The notes under the pieces are model-generated. The model ran no database searches, had not been told where the DNA came from, and saw only the letters and a program-made list of their open reading frames with translations. The position numbers and the translations under genes are program-made. A stretch of 64,000 nt of DNA from assembly GCF_900249755.1 (NCBI RefSeq), contig NZ_LT976853.1, positions 2,496,057 through 2,560,056 of the forward strand. The letters run 5' to 3'. Source of the stretch: Cupriavidus taiwanensis. GTDB lineage: Bacteria; Pseudomonadota; Gammaproteobacteria; Burkholderiales; Burkholderiaceae. Of this stretch, positions 27,595 through 37,226 are shown in pieces (within the stretch, counting starts at the first letter, position 1; each line of letters opens with the position of its first letter).

Positions 27595-30468
27595 TCAGGC
27601 CGGCAGGCCGGCCGCTTCCGGCTCCAGCACGGGCGGGGCGCCGCGCGGCAGCGAGACCACGAAGCGCGCGCCGGACCGCCCTGACTGCGCCGGATGCGCC
27701 GGCTCGACCCGGATGCTGCCGCCGTGCGCCTGCACGATCGCGTCGCACACGGCCAGGCCCAGGCCGACGCCGCTGGTGGCGGATTCGCGCTCGCCGCGGG
27801 TAAATTTCTCGAACACCTGGCGCGCCATCGCGGCCGGCACGCCGGGGCCGTCGTCCTCGACGATCAGCTGCACGGCGTCTTCCGTGATCTCGCCGCGCAG
27901 CCGGATCTCGGTGCCCGGCGCGGTGTACTTGGCCGCGTTCTCGAGCAGGTTGCACAGCACGCGCTCGATCAGCACGCCGTCGCATTCCACCAGCGGCAGC
28001 GCCGAGAGGCCGGCCACCACCACGCGGTGCCGCGCCAGCGCGTCGCGCAGCGACGCCAGCGCCGCGCCGGCCAGTTCCTCGAACGACTGCCATGACTTGC
28101 GCAGCGCCACGTTACGGCTCTGCAGCCGGGCCATGTCGAGCAGGTTGGCCACCATCGCGTGCATGCGCCGCGCCTGGTCGCGCATGGCGCCGACGGTTTC
28201 GGCAACGTCCGGCGCCAGCGGCGAGGCGCCGCGCTGCAGCGTCTCGGCCATGCCGATCAGGCTGGTCAGCGGCGTGCGCAGGTCATGCGACACCGCCGCC
28301 AGCAGCGAGCTGCGCAGGCGTTCCGATTCCATCGTCAGCAGCGCCTGCTGCGCGACCTCGACGTAATGCAGCCGCTCCAGCGCGATCGCGATCAGCGTGG
28401 CGAAGACATCGGCCTGGCGCCGCAGCGCGGGCTGCGCAAAGGCGCGCCACGCGCGCGGCTCGACCGCGAGCACGCCGCGCACCTGCATCGGCGCTTTCAA
28501 TGGCAGGTACAGCACGGTGCCGGCCGGCAAGGTGTCGGTGCCGGTGCCGGCCGGCTGGCCGTGGTCGAACACCCATTGCGCCAGCACGTGGTCGATCGCG
28601 TCGCTCTGCGCGGCGACGCCGGCTTGCGCATTGCCTTCTGCATCGGTTGCCGCAGGCAACAACCGCCCCTGCGGGCCGGCCAGGAAGAACGCCGCGCGCG
28701 CGTCGAACGCCGCGCGCAGGAAGCGGCTGCCGATGGCGACGATCTGCGCGTCGGTCAGCGCCGCCGACAGTTCGCGCGCCAGCTCGTACAGCGTGCGCGC
28801 ATCGGTCTCGCGCTGCACCGACACGCGCGCCTGCTCGCGCAGCCCGGCGGTAAGCTGCCCGATCACCAGCCCCACCGCCAGCATCACCAGGAAGGTCACC
28901 AGGTACTGCACGTCGCTGACCGCGAACGACAGCCGCGGCGGCACGAAGAAGAAGTCGAACGCGCCCACCGCGACCAGTGCGGCGAAAGCGCCGGCGATGC
29001 GGCCGTGGCGCAGCGCCACCCCGGCCACCGCCAGCAGGAACAGCATGGCGATATTGACCAGGTCGAACCATGGCCGCGCCAGCGCCGACAGCGCGGTGGC
29101 GCCGGCACACCAGGCCACCGCCCACAGCAGCCCGGGCCACTGCGGCGGGCGGGCCGGGTCCCCTTGCGGCTCGATGCCACGCACGCCGCGGGCGGCATCG
29201 GGCGCGTCATGCCGGACCCCGTCGGCGGCAACGCGGATCACGTCGACCTCCGGACACGCGGCCGCCAGCGCATCGGCAAAGCTGCTGCGCCCGAACAGCC
29301 ACGCGCGCGCGCCCAGCCAGGGCGCCAGCGCCCGCCCCAGCCAGCCGTGCAGCCGGCCCGCCAGCGAACCGCCGCTGCCGCCCCAGTACGCCGGCGTGCG
29401 GCCGATCAATACCTTGGTCAGGTTGTGCCGCCGCACATAGCCGGCCACCGCCGCGACCATGTCGCTGCCGGCCAGGGTCTCGGTGCGCGCGCCCAGCGAC
29501 TCGGCCAGCCGCATCGCCTCGTCGAGCTGCGCGCTCGCCGTGCCGGGCACGGGCGCCAGCCGCGGCACCGACACCGTCACCACATGGCAGTCGCAATCCA
29601 GCTGCGCCGCCAGCCGGCGCGCGCTGCGCACCACCTGCGCGGCATCGCTGCCGTGGCCGATGCAGGCCAGCACCGCTTCGCGCGTGCGCCACACCGGCTC
29701 GATCGAGGCTTGCTGGCGGTAGGCGCGCACATCGTCGTCGACGCGGTCGGCGGTGCGGCGCAGCGCCAGCTCGCGCAGCGCGATCAGGTTGCCCTTGCGG
29801 AAGAAGTGCTGCATCGCGTGGCGGGCCTGCTCGGGCACGTACACGCGGCCTTCGCGCAGCCGGCGCAGCAGTTCGTCGGCGGGCAGGTCGACCAGCACCA
29901 CTTCGTCGGCCTCGTCGAAGACCGCGTCGGGCACGGTCTCGCGCACGCGGATGCCGGTGATGCCGGCCACCGCCTCGTTCAGGCTGTCCAGGTGCTGGAC
30001 GTTGACGGTGGTCCAGACGTCGATGCCGGCCGAGCGCAGCTCGGCAATGTCCTGCCAGCGCTTGGGATGGCGGCTGCCGGGCGCGTTGCTGTGGGCCAGC
30101 TCGTCGACCAGCACCAGCGCCGGCCGGCGCGCCAGCGCCGCGTCGAGGTCGAATTCCTGCAGCGCACGGCCACGGTGGTCGAGCATGCGCCGCGGCAGTT
30201 GCTCGAGCCCTTCGGCCAGCGCCTCGGTCTCGGCGCGGCCATGGGTTTCGACCACGCCGACCACCACGTCGCCGCCCTGCTCGCGCAGCGCGCGCGCCGC
30301 CGCCAGCATGGCAAAGGTCTTGCCCACCCCGGCCGAGGCGCCGAAGTAGATGCGCAGGCGTCCGCGCGCGGCGCGTTCGCCGTCTTCCTGCATGCGTTGC
30401 AGCAGGTGATCGGGATCGGGGCGGAGGTCGTCGGCTGGGTGCGGCGCAGGCATGGTTGGCGCGCTCAC
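27595..30468 (-). CDS. kdpD: KdpD sensor histidine kinase
   Basis: A 957-residue KdpD. The N-terminal KdpD domain has the ATP-binding GASAGVGKTFAML (about 43-55), then a Usp-like domain (about 250-370), four closely spaced membrane helices near 450-545, a GAF-like domain, and the kinase core with H728 (AAVSHDLRTPLTSLIGM), an N box (NLLENAAKY) and G boxes (DDGPGVP, GVGLGLAV). It senses K+ limitation/osmotic upshift and phosphorylates KdpE. It follows kdpC by 63 bp. A start at the inner ATG at 30453 is also possible. Confidence 0.96.
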   Translation of the reverse strand: MSAPTMPAPHPADDLRPDPDHLLQRMQEDGERAARGRLRIYFGASAGVGKTFAMLAAARALREQGGDVVVGVVETHGRAETEALAEGLEQLPRRMLDHRGRALQEFDLDAALARRPALVLVDELAHSNAPGSRHPKRWQDIAELRSAGIDVWTTVNVQHLDSLNEAVAGITGIRVRETVPDAVFDEADEVVLVDLPADELLRRLREGRVYVPEQARHAMQHFFRKGNLIALRELALRRTADRVDDDVRAYRQQASIEPVWRTREAVLACIGHGSDAAQVVRSARRLAAQLDCDCHVVTVSVPRLAPVPGTASAQLDEAMRLAESLGARTETLAGSDMVAAVAGYVRRHNLTKVLIGRTPAYWGGSGGSLAGRLHGWLGRALAPWLGARAWLFGRSSFADALAAACPEVDVIRVAADGVRHDAPDAARGVRGIEPQGDPARPPQWPGLLWAVAWCAGATALSALARPWFDLVNIAMLFLLAVAGVALRHGRIAGAFAALVAVGAFDFFFVPPRLSFAVSDVQYLVTFLVMLAVGLVIGQLTAGLREQARVSVQRETDARTLYELARELSAALTDAQIVAIGSRFLRAAFDARAAFFLAGPQGRLLPAATDAEGNAQAGVAAQSDAIDHVLAQWVFDHGQPAGTGTDTLPAGTVLYLPLKAPMQVRGVLAVEPRAWRAFAQPALRRQADVFATLIAIALERLHYVEVAQQALLTMESERLRSSLLAAVSHDLRTPLTSLIGMAETLQRGASPLAPDVAETVGAMRDQARRMHAMVANLLDMARLQSRNVALRKSWQSFEELAGAALASLRDALARHRVVVAGLSALPLVECDGVLIERVLCNLLENAAKYTAPGTEIRLRGEITEDAVQLIVEDDGPGVPAAMARQVFEKFTRGERESATSGVGLGLAVCDAIVQAHGGSIRVEPAHPAQSGRSGARFVVSLPRGAPPVLEPEAAGLPA

Positions 30469-30531
30469 CTTGCGGCGGCGTGAGCGCAGCCAGATTGTGC
30501 CATGCAGGCAGGCTCGCGGCCTGCCGCCATA

Positions 30532-31161
30532 TCAGCGGGCCGCGAGCGCATCCAGCGCCAGGTTCAGCTTGAGCACGTTGACGCCGGCCTCGCCCAGCAC
30601 CGGCAGCAGCGGCCGCTCGGTATGCGCGGCGATCAGCGCGCGCACCTGCGCCAGCGGCAGGCCCCGCGCCCGCGCCACGCGCGCCGCCTGGTACTCGGCC
30701 GCGGCGACGCTGATATGCGGGTCCAGGCCGCTGCCGGACGCAGTCACCAGGTCGACCGGCACCGGCGCCGTGTTGCCGGGATCGGCCGCGCGCAGCGCGT
30801 CGAGGCGCGCGCGTGCCGCGTCGGCCAGCGCCGGGTTCGAGGGCCCCAGGTTGGAGCCGCCGGACGCGCCGCCGTTGTAGGGCATCGGCGCGGTCGCCGA
30901 GAGCCGGCCCCAGAAGTCGCCGGGCGCGGAGAACGGCTGGCCGATCAGCTCGGATCCCAGCACCTTGCCGTCGCGCATGATCAGCGAGCCGGCGGCCTGG
31001 TGCGGGAATGCCGCGGCGGAAATCGCCGTGATCGCCGCGGGGTACAGCAGGCCGGTCAGCAGCGACAGCGCCAGCAGCATCACCAGCGCCGGGCGCAGCA
31101 GGCCGCCCTGCCCTTCGGTTTGCGCATCGCGCGCGGGATCGATCGTGACGGGATGGGACAT
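30532..31161 (-). CDS. kdpC: KdpC subunit of the K+-transporting ATPase
   Basis: A 209-residue KdpC, the single-span subunit that helps nucleotide binding and complex assembly. One membrane helix near the N-terminus ([19 protein letters not shown]) is followed by a periplasmic domain with the family motifs [30 protein letters not shown] and [15 protein letters not shown]. The ATG at 31161 is chosen because GGAG lies 7 bp upstream; an in-frame ATG at 31185 has no ribosome-binding site. Confidence 0.95.
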   Translation of the reverse strand: MSHPVTIDPARDAQTEGQGGLLRPALVMLLALSLLTGLLYPAAITAISAAAFPHQAAGSLIMRDGKVLGSELIGQPFSAPGDFWGRLSATAPMPYNGGASGGSNLGPSNPALADAARARLDALRAADPGNTAPVPVDLVTASGSGLDPHISVAAAEYQAARVARARGLPLAQVRALIAAHTERPLLPVLGEAGVNVLKLNLALDALAAR

Positions 31162-31188
31162 GGTTGCTCCGGAAATGGGTTGCATCGG

Positions 31189-33360
31189 TCAGGCCCAGCC
31201 CATCGCGGCCAGGCCCATGTCGATCAGCTTGATGCCGGCAAATGGCACCGCGATGCCGCCCAGCCCGTACACCAGCAGGTTGCGGCGCAGCAGCGCGGCG
31301 GCGCCGAGGGCGCGGTAGCGCACGCCGCGCAGCGCCAGCGGGATCAGCACCACGATGATCAGCGCGTTGAAGATCACCGCCGACAGGATCGCGGAAGACG
31401 GCGTGGCCAGCCCCATCACGTTGAGCAGTCCGAGCTGCGGATAGGTGGTGGCAAAGGCCGCGGGAATGATCGCGAAATACTTGGCGAGGTCGTTGGCCAC
31501 GCTGAAGGTGGTCAGCGCGCCGCGCGTCATCAGCATCTGCTTGCCGATGCCGACGATCTCGATCAGCTTGGTGGGATTGCTGTCGAGGTCGACCATATTG
31601 CCGGCCTCGCGCGCGGCCTGCGTGCCGCTGTTCATGGCGACGGCGACGTCGGCCTGCGCCAGCGCCGGGGCATCGTTGGTGCCGTCGCCGGTCATCGCCA
31701 CCAGCCGCCCCTCGGCCTGGTACTGGCGGATCAGCGCCAGCTTGGTCTCGGGCGTGGCTTCGGCCAGGAAGTCGTCGACGCCGGCCTCGGCGGCAATCGC
31801 CGCGGCGGTCAGCCGGTTGTCGCCGGTGATCATCACGGTGCGGATGCCCATGCGGCGCAGTTCGCCGAAGCGCTCGCGGATGCCGCGCTTGACCGTGTCC
31901 TTCAGCTCGACCACGCCCAGCACGCGCACCTCGGCCCCGGCCAGCTCGGCCACCACCAGCGGCGTGCTGCCGGCGCGCGCGACGTCCTCGACCGCATGCG
32001 TGACCGCATCCGGGAACTTGCCCGCCTGCTGGGCCACGTAGCGGCGCACCGCGTCGGCCGCGCCCTTGCGCACGCTGCGCCGGGACGCGCCCTCGTCCAG
32101 GTCGACGCCACTCATGCGCGTCTGCGCGCTGAACGGCACGAACACCGGCCGCGCCGCGCCCATGGCGGGCGCCTCGACGCCGGCCTGCTGCCGCGCCAGC
32201 GCCACGATGCTGCGGCCCTCCGGGGTTTCATCGGCCAGCGAAGACAGCCACGCGGCCGCGGCCAGCTGGCGCTCGGTCACGCCCGGCGCCGGCAGCAGCC
32301 GTGCCGCCTGGCGGTTGCCCAGCGTGATCGTGCCGGTCTTGTCGAGCAGCAGCACGTCGACGTCGCCGGCGGCCTCGACCGCGCGGCCCGAGGTGGCGAC
32401 CACGTTGGCCGCCATCATGCGGCTCATGCCGGCCACGCCGATCGCCGACAGCAGCCCGCCGATGGTGGTCGGGATCAGGCATACCAGCAGCGCCACCAGC
32501 ACGGTCACTGTGACCGGCAGCCCCGCTCCCGTCGCCAGCACGCTGTAGGCGGAGAACGGCAGCAGCGTGGCGGTGGCCAGCAGCAGCACCATGGACAACC
32601 CGACCAGCAGGATGGTCAGCGCCAGCTCGTTCGGCGTCTTCTGGCGGCGCGCGCCCTCGACCATCGAGATCATCCGGTCGATAAAGCTTTCGCCGGGATT
32701 GGTGGTGATGCGCACCACGATCCAGTCCGACAGCACGCGCGTGCCGCCGGTGACGGACGAGAAGTCGCCGCCGGATTCGCGGATCACCGGCGCCGATTCC
32801 CCGGTGATGGCGCTTTCGTCGACCGAGGCCACGCCTTCGATGACCTCGCCGTCGCCGGGGATCATGTCGCCGGCCTCGGCCAGCACCACGTCGCCGCGGC
32901 GCAGCGTGGTGGCCGGGCGCACCTGCACGGCGCCATTGCGGCGGCCTTCGGCCAGCACGCGCGCGGTCGCGGTGCTTTTCAGCCCGCGCAGCGACGCCGC
33001 CTGCTGGCGGCTGCGCCCTTCGGCCAGCGCCTCGGCAAAGTTGGCGAACAGCACGGTGACCCACAGCCAGACCGTGACCGCGACGATAAAGCCCGCGCTT
33101 TCGGTGGCATGCGGCAGCGGCGACACCAGCGCGCGCACCGCCAGCAGCGTGGTCAGGATGGCGCCGGCATAGACCACGAACATCACCGGGTTGCGCAGCT
33201 GCTCGCGCGGCGACAGCTTGCGCAGCGCCGCGAGCAGCGCCGGGCGCACCAGTTCCGGCGACAGGATGCGGCGCGGCACGCGTGCCGCGTCATGGACGGC
33301 GCCGTCGTGGGCGCTGTCAGGGGCGGCCTGGGGCCGCGTGGTCAGGGTATCGGGTTGCAT
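31189..33360 (-). CDS. kdpB: KdpB catalytic subunit of the K+-transporting ATPase
   Basis: A 723-residue P-type ATPase subunit that hydrolyses ATP to power K+ uptake through KdpA. Key motifs are all present: TGES in the actuator domain (AITGESAPV), the phosphorylation site D340 in [10 protein letters not shown], and the hinge [15 protein letters not shown]. The N-terminal ~45 residues are a longer extension than in E. coli. It lies 42 bp after kdpA and 27 bp before kdpC. Confidence 0.97.
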   Translation of the reverse strand: MQPDTLTTRPQAAPDSAHDGAVHDAARVPRRILSPELVRPALLAALRKLSPREQLRNPVMFVVYAGAILTTLLAVRALVSPLPHATESAGFIVAVTVWLWVTVLFANFAEALAEGRSRQQAASLRGLKSTATARVLAEGRRNGAVQVRPATTLRRGDVVLAEAGDMIPGDGEVIEGVASVDESAITGESAPVIRESGGDFSSVTGGTRVLSDWIVVRITTNPGESFIDRMISMVEGARRQKTPNELALTILLVGLSMVLLLATATLLPFSAYSVLATGAGLPVTVTVLVALLVCLIPTTIGGLLSAIGVAGMSRMMAANVVATSGRAVEAAGDVDVLLLDKTGTITLGNRQAARLLPAPGVTERQLAAAAWLSSLADETPEGRSIVALARQQAGVEAPAMGAARPVFVPFSAQTRMSGVDLDEGASRRSVRKGAADAVRRYVAQQAGKFPDAVTHAVEDVARAGSTPLVVAELAGAEVRVLGVVELKDTVKRGIRERFGELRRMGIRTVMITGDNRLTAAAIAAEAGVDDFLAEATPETKLALIRQYQAEGRLVAMTGDGTNDAPALAQADVAVAMNSGTQAAREAGNMVDLDSNPTKLIEIVGIGKQMLMTRGALTTFSVANDLAKYFAIIPAAFATTYPQLGLLNVMGLATPSSAILSAVIFNALIIVVLIPLALRGVRYRALGAAALLRRNLLVYGLGGIAVPFAGIKLIDMGLAAMGWA

Positions 33361-33402
33361 GAGGAGAACGGGTTCGCAAATGGCGATAGTCAGGGCAGGC
33401 GA

Positions 33403-35220
33403 TCAGCGCGCGGCGCCGGCCAGCACGCCCTGCAGGTGTTCGGCAACGGGGCCCAGCGCCAGCGCCGGGACATAGGTGAGCGCGCCCACCATCAGCACGG
33501 AGCCGGCCAGCAGCACCACGAACAGCGCGCCGTGCGTGGGCATGGTGCCGCCGGTGGCGGGCAGCTTCGGCTTGGCCGCCAGCGAGCCCGCCAGCGCCAG
33601 CACCGGGATCACGATCCAGAAGCGGCCGAACCACATCGCCGCGGCCAGCAGCGTGTTGTAGAACGGGGTGTTGGCCGACAGGCCCGCGAACGCGCTGCCG
33701 TTGTTGTTGGCCGCCGACGACAGCGCGTAGAGGATTTCGGAGAAGCCGTGCGTGCCCGGGTTGAGCACGCCCGCGCGGCCGGCGCCCGCCATCACCGCCA
33801 CCGCCGTGCCGAGCAGCACCAGCAGCGGCGTGACCAGGATCACGATCACGGTCATCTTCATCTCGAAGGCCTCGATCTTCTTGCGGAGGTATTCCGGCGT
33901 GCGGCCGATCATCAGGCCGGCGATGAACACCGCCAGCACCGCATAGACCAGCATGCCGTACAGGCCCGAGCCAACCCCGCCGAACACCACCTCGCCCAGC
34001 TGCATCAGCAGCATCGGCACCATGCCGCCCAGCGCGGTGAAGGAATCGTGCATGGCATTGACCGCGCCGCACGACGCCGCCGTGGTGACCGCCGCGAACA
34101 GCGCCGAGGCGGCCACGCCGAAGCGTGTTTCCTTGCCCTCCATATTGCCGCCCCCCTGCAGCGCGGAACCCAGGTGGTCGAGCGGCAGCGCGGACAGCAC
34201 CGGGCCGGCGTGTTGCTCGGCGAGCGCGGCCAGGCTCGCCATGGCGACGAACAGCAGCGTCATCGCCGCCAGCACGGCCACGCCCTGGCGGCGGTCCTTG
34301 ACCATCTCGCCGAAGGTAAAGCACAGCGCGGCGGGGATCAGGAAGATCGCCAGCATCTCGATCAGGTTGGTCAGCGCGGTCGGGTTCTCGTACGGATGCG
34401 CGGAGTTGGCGTTGAAGAAGCCGCCGCCGTTGGTGCCCAGCATCTTGATCGCTTCCTGCGAGGCCACCGGCCCCATCGGCAGGGTCTGCGTGTGCGCCGT
34501 CGCCGGACGGGTCAGCGCCCGGCCCTGGGCATCGGCGACCGGGGCGCCGGCGGCGTCCGTCACCGGCTGGCTGTAGGCCACCGGACGCAGCAGGCTGGCA
34601 TCGCGATAGCCGCTGAAGTTCTGGATCACGCCCTGGCTGGCCAGCGCCAGCGCGATCGCCGATGCCAGCGGCACCAGCACGTACAGCGTGATGCGCGTCA
34701 GGTCGACCCAGAAGTTGCCGATGGCGCCCGCGCGCTGGCGCGCAAAGCCGCGGATCAGCGCGAACACCACCGCAATGCCGGTGGCCGCCGAGACAAAGTT
34801 CTGCACCGTCAGCGCCAGCATCTGCGTCAGGTAGCTCATGGTCGATTCGCCGGCATAGCCCTGCCAGTTGGTATTGGCGACGAAGCTCACGGCGGTGTTG
34901 AAGGCCGAGTCCGGCGACACCGCGCCGAAGCCCTGCGGGTTCAGCGGCAGCCAGCCCTGCAGGCGCTGCAGCGCATAGACCGCCACCGCGCCGAGCAGGT
35001 TGAAGGCGAGCACGGCCAGCGCGTAGCGCCGCCAGCCCATCTGCGCCTGGCCATCGACGCCGGCAAGCCGGTACAGCGCGCGCTCGAACGGCCGGCCCCA
35101 GGCGGTCAGCCGATAGCCGCCGTCTTCGACCGCGCGGCGCAGGTAGCGGCCCAGCCACGGCGCCAGCGCCAGCAGGATGACCAGGTAAAGGGCCAGCAGG
35201 CCCGGGAAATCGGTCGGCAT
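33403..35220 (-). CDS. kdpA: KdpA K+-translocating subunit
   Basis: A 605-residue integral membrane protein of the K+-channel-like superfamily that selects and translocates K+. About ten helices are visible, with selectivity-loop segments such as [35 protein letters not shown] and [14 protein letters not shown]. The ATG at 35220 shares its A with the kdpF stop codon (TGATG), so translation is coupled. The frame stays open to 35430, but that part lies in kdpF and is not family sequence. Confidence 0.97.
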   Translation of the reverse strand: MPTDFPGLLALYLVILLALAPWLGRYLRRAVEDGGYRLTAWGRPFERALYRLAGVDGQAQMGWRRYALAVLAFNLLGAVAVYALQRLQGWLPLNPQGFGAVSPDSAFNTAVSFVANTNWQGYAGESTMSYLTQMLALTVQNFVSAATGIAVVFALIRGFARQRAGAIGNFWVDLTRITLYVLVPLASAIALALASQGVIQNFSGYRDASLLRPVAYSQPVTDAAGAPVADAQGRALTRPATAHTQTLPMGPVASQEAIKMLGTNGGGFFNANSAHPYENPTALTNLIEMLAIFLIPAALCFTFGEMVKDRRQGVAVLAAMTLLFVAMASLAALAEQHAGPVLSALPLDHLGSALQGGGNMEGKETRFGVAASALFAAVTTAASCGAVNAMHDSFTALGGMVPMLLMQLGEVVFGGVGSGLYGMLVYAVLAVFIAGLMIGRTPEYLRKKIEAFEMKMTVIVILVTPLLVLLGTAVAVMAGAGRAGVLNPGTHGFSEILYALSSAANNNGSAFAGLSANTPFYNTLLAAAMWFGRFWIVIPVLALAGSLAAKPKLPATGGTMPTHGALFVVLLAGSVLMVGALTYVPALALGPVAEHLQGVLAGAAR

Positions 35221-35309
35221 CAGAACTTCTCCGGACGGCACAGCGCAATCAGCAGGTAGAGGAAGATGGCCACGGCAAGCGCGCCGGCCAGCAGTTCGGT
35301 CCAGTCCAT
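35220..35309 (-). CDS. kdpF: KdpF stabilising peptide
   Basis: A 29-residue hydrophobic peptide, [20 protein letters not shown] followed by IALCRPEKF. One membrane helix and the C-terminal RPEKF match KdpF, which stabilises the KdpABC complex. It is below normal ORF cut-offs. Its stop codon overlaps the kdpA start by one base, and its own start overlaps the stop of the 49-codon ORF upstream by one base. Confidence 0.93.
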   Translation of the reverse strand: MDWTELLAGALAVAIFLYLLIALCRPEKF

Positions 35310-35458
35310 CAGCGGCCTCCGCCGGTGGCTGCGTCCGGCTGCGGCCGGTCCGCGGTTGGCGCCGGGCGGACCGGGCCGCACAGCCACGCGCACAGCGCGA
35401 CCAGCGCGACGCTGGCGGCGCCGAAGGCAATCAGAACGAGCAGGAACAACGCATCCAT
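35309..35458 (-). CDS. 49-residue putative membrane peptide coupled to kdpF
   Basis: Reading on the minus strand this ORF encodes [20 protein letters not shown], then [20 protein letters not shown] and a Gly-rich end. A single N-terminal membrane helix (residues 3-26) is followed by a Pro-rich polar tail. Its TGA overlaps the kdpF ATG by one base, the same junction as kdpF/kdpA, and it is the first ORF after the putative KdpE sites. No family is recognised. The ribosome-binding site is weak. The coupling makes a real gene likely but not certain. Confidence 0.6.
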   Translation of the reverse strand: MDALFLLVLIAFGAASVALVALCAWLCGPVRPAPTADRPQPDAATGGGR

Positions 35459-35491
35459 GGCGAGCACAATCGTGAGTGGCAGACGTCACCC

Positions 35492-35556
35492 AGATTAGGG
35501 ATGCGCGGATAAAAACGGGGTAGAAAGACCCGCGGCGGCTGTAAAAACGGTATAAA
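35492..35556 (-). promoter_or_regulatory. kdp promoter with tandem KdpE-box-like repeats
   Basis: On the minus strand TTTATACCGTTTTTACA (35556-35540) closely resembles the E. coli KdpE site as I recall it (TTTATAC followed by a T-tract and ACA). A related copy, TCTACCCCGTTTTTATC (35524-35508), lies 32 bp downstream, three helical turns away. A possible -10, TAATCT (35497-35492), follows with a poor -35, as expected for an activator-dependent promoter. The regulator assignment is inferred from kdpDE at the end of the operon. Confidence 0.65.
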
Positions 35557-35652
35557 GACGCCTCGCGGGCCGTGCTCGGGATGGCGGACCGCATAAAGTG
35601 CTTCGCACATAACTATCCGGCTGCGCCGCCACGCGCGTGTCGCACTGCATTC

Positions 35653-35682
35653 TTGACAGTGGCGTCGTATACATGCCATAGT
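35653..35682 (+). promoter_or_regulatory. candidate rpsU promoter
   Basis: A perfect TTGACA (35653-35658) is followed after 18 bp by CATAGT (35677-35682). The spacer contains GTATAC (35667-35672), a GTWWAC match. It would give rpsU a leader of about 220 nt. Confidence 0.45.
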
Positions 35683-35911
35683 TACGGGCGTATAGCATTC
35701 ATGGAAACCGGTACTGTCAGGCTCCAGTTGTAATCGGACCTGGCGCTATCACCCCTGACACTGGTTGCACGGACTGAAACGTCCACATCTTTCAGGTTCG
35801 CGGGGGCGCACCAGGGCACCAGCCCGGCGTGCAATACCAGTCGCTCCGGCGACCCGCAGTTTCCCCCCGTGTGAACCAGCCGCCCCGGCGGCAATCCCCT
35901 AAAGGACTGAA

Positions 35912-36124
35912 TTGACTAAGATCGTCTTGAAACCCGGTGAGCCCGTTGAAGTTGCAATGCGGCGTTTCCGTCGTGCCATTCTGCAGACTGGCCTGATCGT
36001 TGAACTCAAGAGCCGTACCGCTTACGAGAAGCCGACGACCGAGCGCAAGCGCAAGAAGAAGGCCGCCGAAGCACGCCTGCGCAAGCGCCTGCGCATGCAG
36101 ATGCTGCCGAAGAAGATGTACTGA
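35912..36124 (+). CDS. rpsU: 30S ribosomal protein S21
   Basis: A 70-residue very basic S21 protein of the small subunit, needed for initiation at natural mRNAs. The sequence from [19 protein letters not shown] to [12 protein letters not shown] is canonical for Burkholderiales. The start codon is TTG at 35912, with AAAGGA eight bases upstream and no ATG in a suitable position. A clear terminator follows 36 bp after the stop codon. It stands alone upstream of the nodIJ-type genes and is not in the rpsU-dnaG-rpoD order of gammaproteobacteria. Confidence 0.95.
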   Translation: MTKIVLKPGEPVEVAMRRFRRAILQTGLIVELKSRTAYEKPTTERKRKKKAAEARLRKRLRMQMLPKKMY

Positions 36125-36160
36125 TTCCGGTACGCTTCGCTGCCTGGTGATGCCAGGCAT

Positions 36161-36191
36161 AAAAAGCCGCCAGTCCGCTGGCGGTTTTTTT
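36161..36191 (+). terminator. intrinsic terminator after rpsU
   Basis: AAAAAGCCGCCAG and CTGGCGGTTTTTTT form a symmetric stem around TCCG, ending in a T-run. Confidence 0.92.
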
Positions 36192-36300
36192 ATTGCCGCG
36201 CGAACCGGGGCGCGTGCTGCACTGCGCCACCTGAGCGCGGCGCCGATGACCGGCATAATGGCGGATATTGCGCCGTTGCGGCGCCACACCGGACCCTGCC

Positions 36301-37212
36301 TTGACTGCCATCCTCGAGTTGCGCAAGGTGCGCAAGCAATACGGCGACACGGTCGTGGTCGACGACCTCGACCTCCAGGTTTTCCGCGGCCAGTGCTTCG
36401 GCCTGCTGGGCCCCAACGGCGCCGGCAAGACCACCACGCTGCGGCTGCTGCTGGGCCTGACCACGCCGATGGCGGGCACGCTGACGCTGTGCGGCGAGCC
36501 CATCCCCGAGCGCGCGCCGCAGGCGCGCATGCGCGTGGGCGTGGTGCCGCAGTTCGACAATCTCGACCCCGACTTCTCGGTGATCGAGAACCTGCGCATC
36601 TTCGGGCGCTACTTCGGGCTGTCGTCGGCCGAGATCGAGCGCCGGGTGCCGGGGCTGCTCGAGTTCGCGCGACTGGAAAACCGCGCCGACGCGCAGGTGC
36701 GCGACCTCTCCGGCGGCATGCGCCGGCGCCTGACGGTGGCGCGCGCGCTGATCAACGACCCCGACCTGCTGGTGATGGACGAACCCACCACCGGCCTTGA
36801 CCCGCAGGCGCGCCACCTGATCTGGGAGCGGCTGAAGTCGCTGATGGCCAGCGGCAAGACCATCCTGCTGACCACCCACTTCATGGAAGAAGCCGAACGG
36901 CTGTGCAACTACCTGTGCGTGATCGACGGCGGGCGCAAGATTGCCGAAGGCAAGCCGCACGAGCTGATCGACAGCCAGATCGGCTGCGACGTGGTCGAGG
37001 TCTATGGCGATGAGCTGGACACGCTGCGCAGCAGCCTGACGCCGCTGGCGCAGCGCACCGAAATGAGCGGCGAGACGCTGTTCTGCTACGTGCGCGAGCC
37101 CGCCCCGCTGCTGGCCGCGCTGCACGGCCGGAGCGGCGTGCGCTACCTGCACCGCCCGGCCAATCTCGAGGACGTGTTCCTCAAGCTGACCGGCCGCGAG
37201 ATGCGGGACTGA
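36301..37212 (+). CDS. NodI-type ABC transporter ATP-binding protein
   Basis: A ~303-residue ABC-2-type ATPase, closest to NodI and DRA-ATPases. It shows Walker [10 protein letters not shown], signature LSGGMRRRL, Walker [14 protein letters not shown] and the H-loop [12 protein letters not shown], plus the C-terminal extension typical of NodI (to [18 protein letters not shown]). The start is uncertain: no ATG is available, and TTG at 36301 or 36268 would serve; 36301 gives the usual NodI length. nodJ-type permease follows after 14 bp. No nodABC genes are nearby, so the substrate is unlikely to be a Nod factor. Confidence 0.88.
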   Translation: MTAILELRKVRKQYGDTVVVDDLDLQVFRGQCFGLLGPNGAGKTTTLRLLLGLTTPMAGTLTLCGEPIPERAPQARMRVGVVPQFDNLDPDFSVIENLRIFGRYFGLSSAEIERRVPGLLEFARLENRADAQVRDLSGGMRRRLTVARALINDPDLLVMDEPTTGLDPQARHLIWERLKSLMASGKTILLTTHFMEEAERLCNYLCVIDGGRKIAEGKPHELIDSQIGCDVVEVYGDELDTLRSSLTPLAQRTEMSGETLFCYVREPAPLLAALHGRSGVRYLHRPANLEDVFLKLTGREMRD

Positions 37213-37226
37213 ACCGAGGGACTGAC

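Larger units (their letters stand above)
35459..35911. other. kdp-rpsU intergenic region
   Basis: A 453-bp stretch without a supported gene. The left part is the kdp control region on the minus strand. On the plus strand TTGACA (35653-35658) with CATAGT 18 bp later is the best candidate for the rpsU promoter. The following ~230-nt leader has an inverted repeat TGTCAGG (35715-35721) / CCTGACA (35754-35760) and ends with AAAGGA before rpsU. Confidence 0.5.

Noticed and set aside
30502..35259. 1585-codon open frame on the plus strand across kdpC-kdpA
   Set aside because: It crosses several known genes on the opposite strand and encodes a Gln/Arg/His-rich composition typical of antisense frames in GC-rich DNA.
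26868..35556. Split or degenerate kdp operon
   Set aside because: All of kdpF, A, B, C, D and E are full length with catalytic motifs intact; no frameshift seen.
36268..36300. Eleven-codon N-terminal extension of the NodI-type ATPase from TTG 36268
   Set aside because: Possible, but the extension ([14 protein letters not shown]) does not resemble the family start; TTG at 36301 fits better. Neither start is proven.
36286..37212. Nodulation island
   Set aside because: Only nodIJ-type genes are present; no nodABC, nif or mobile genes are in the window.
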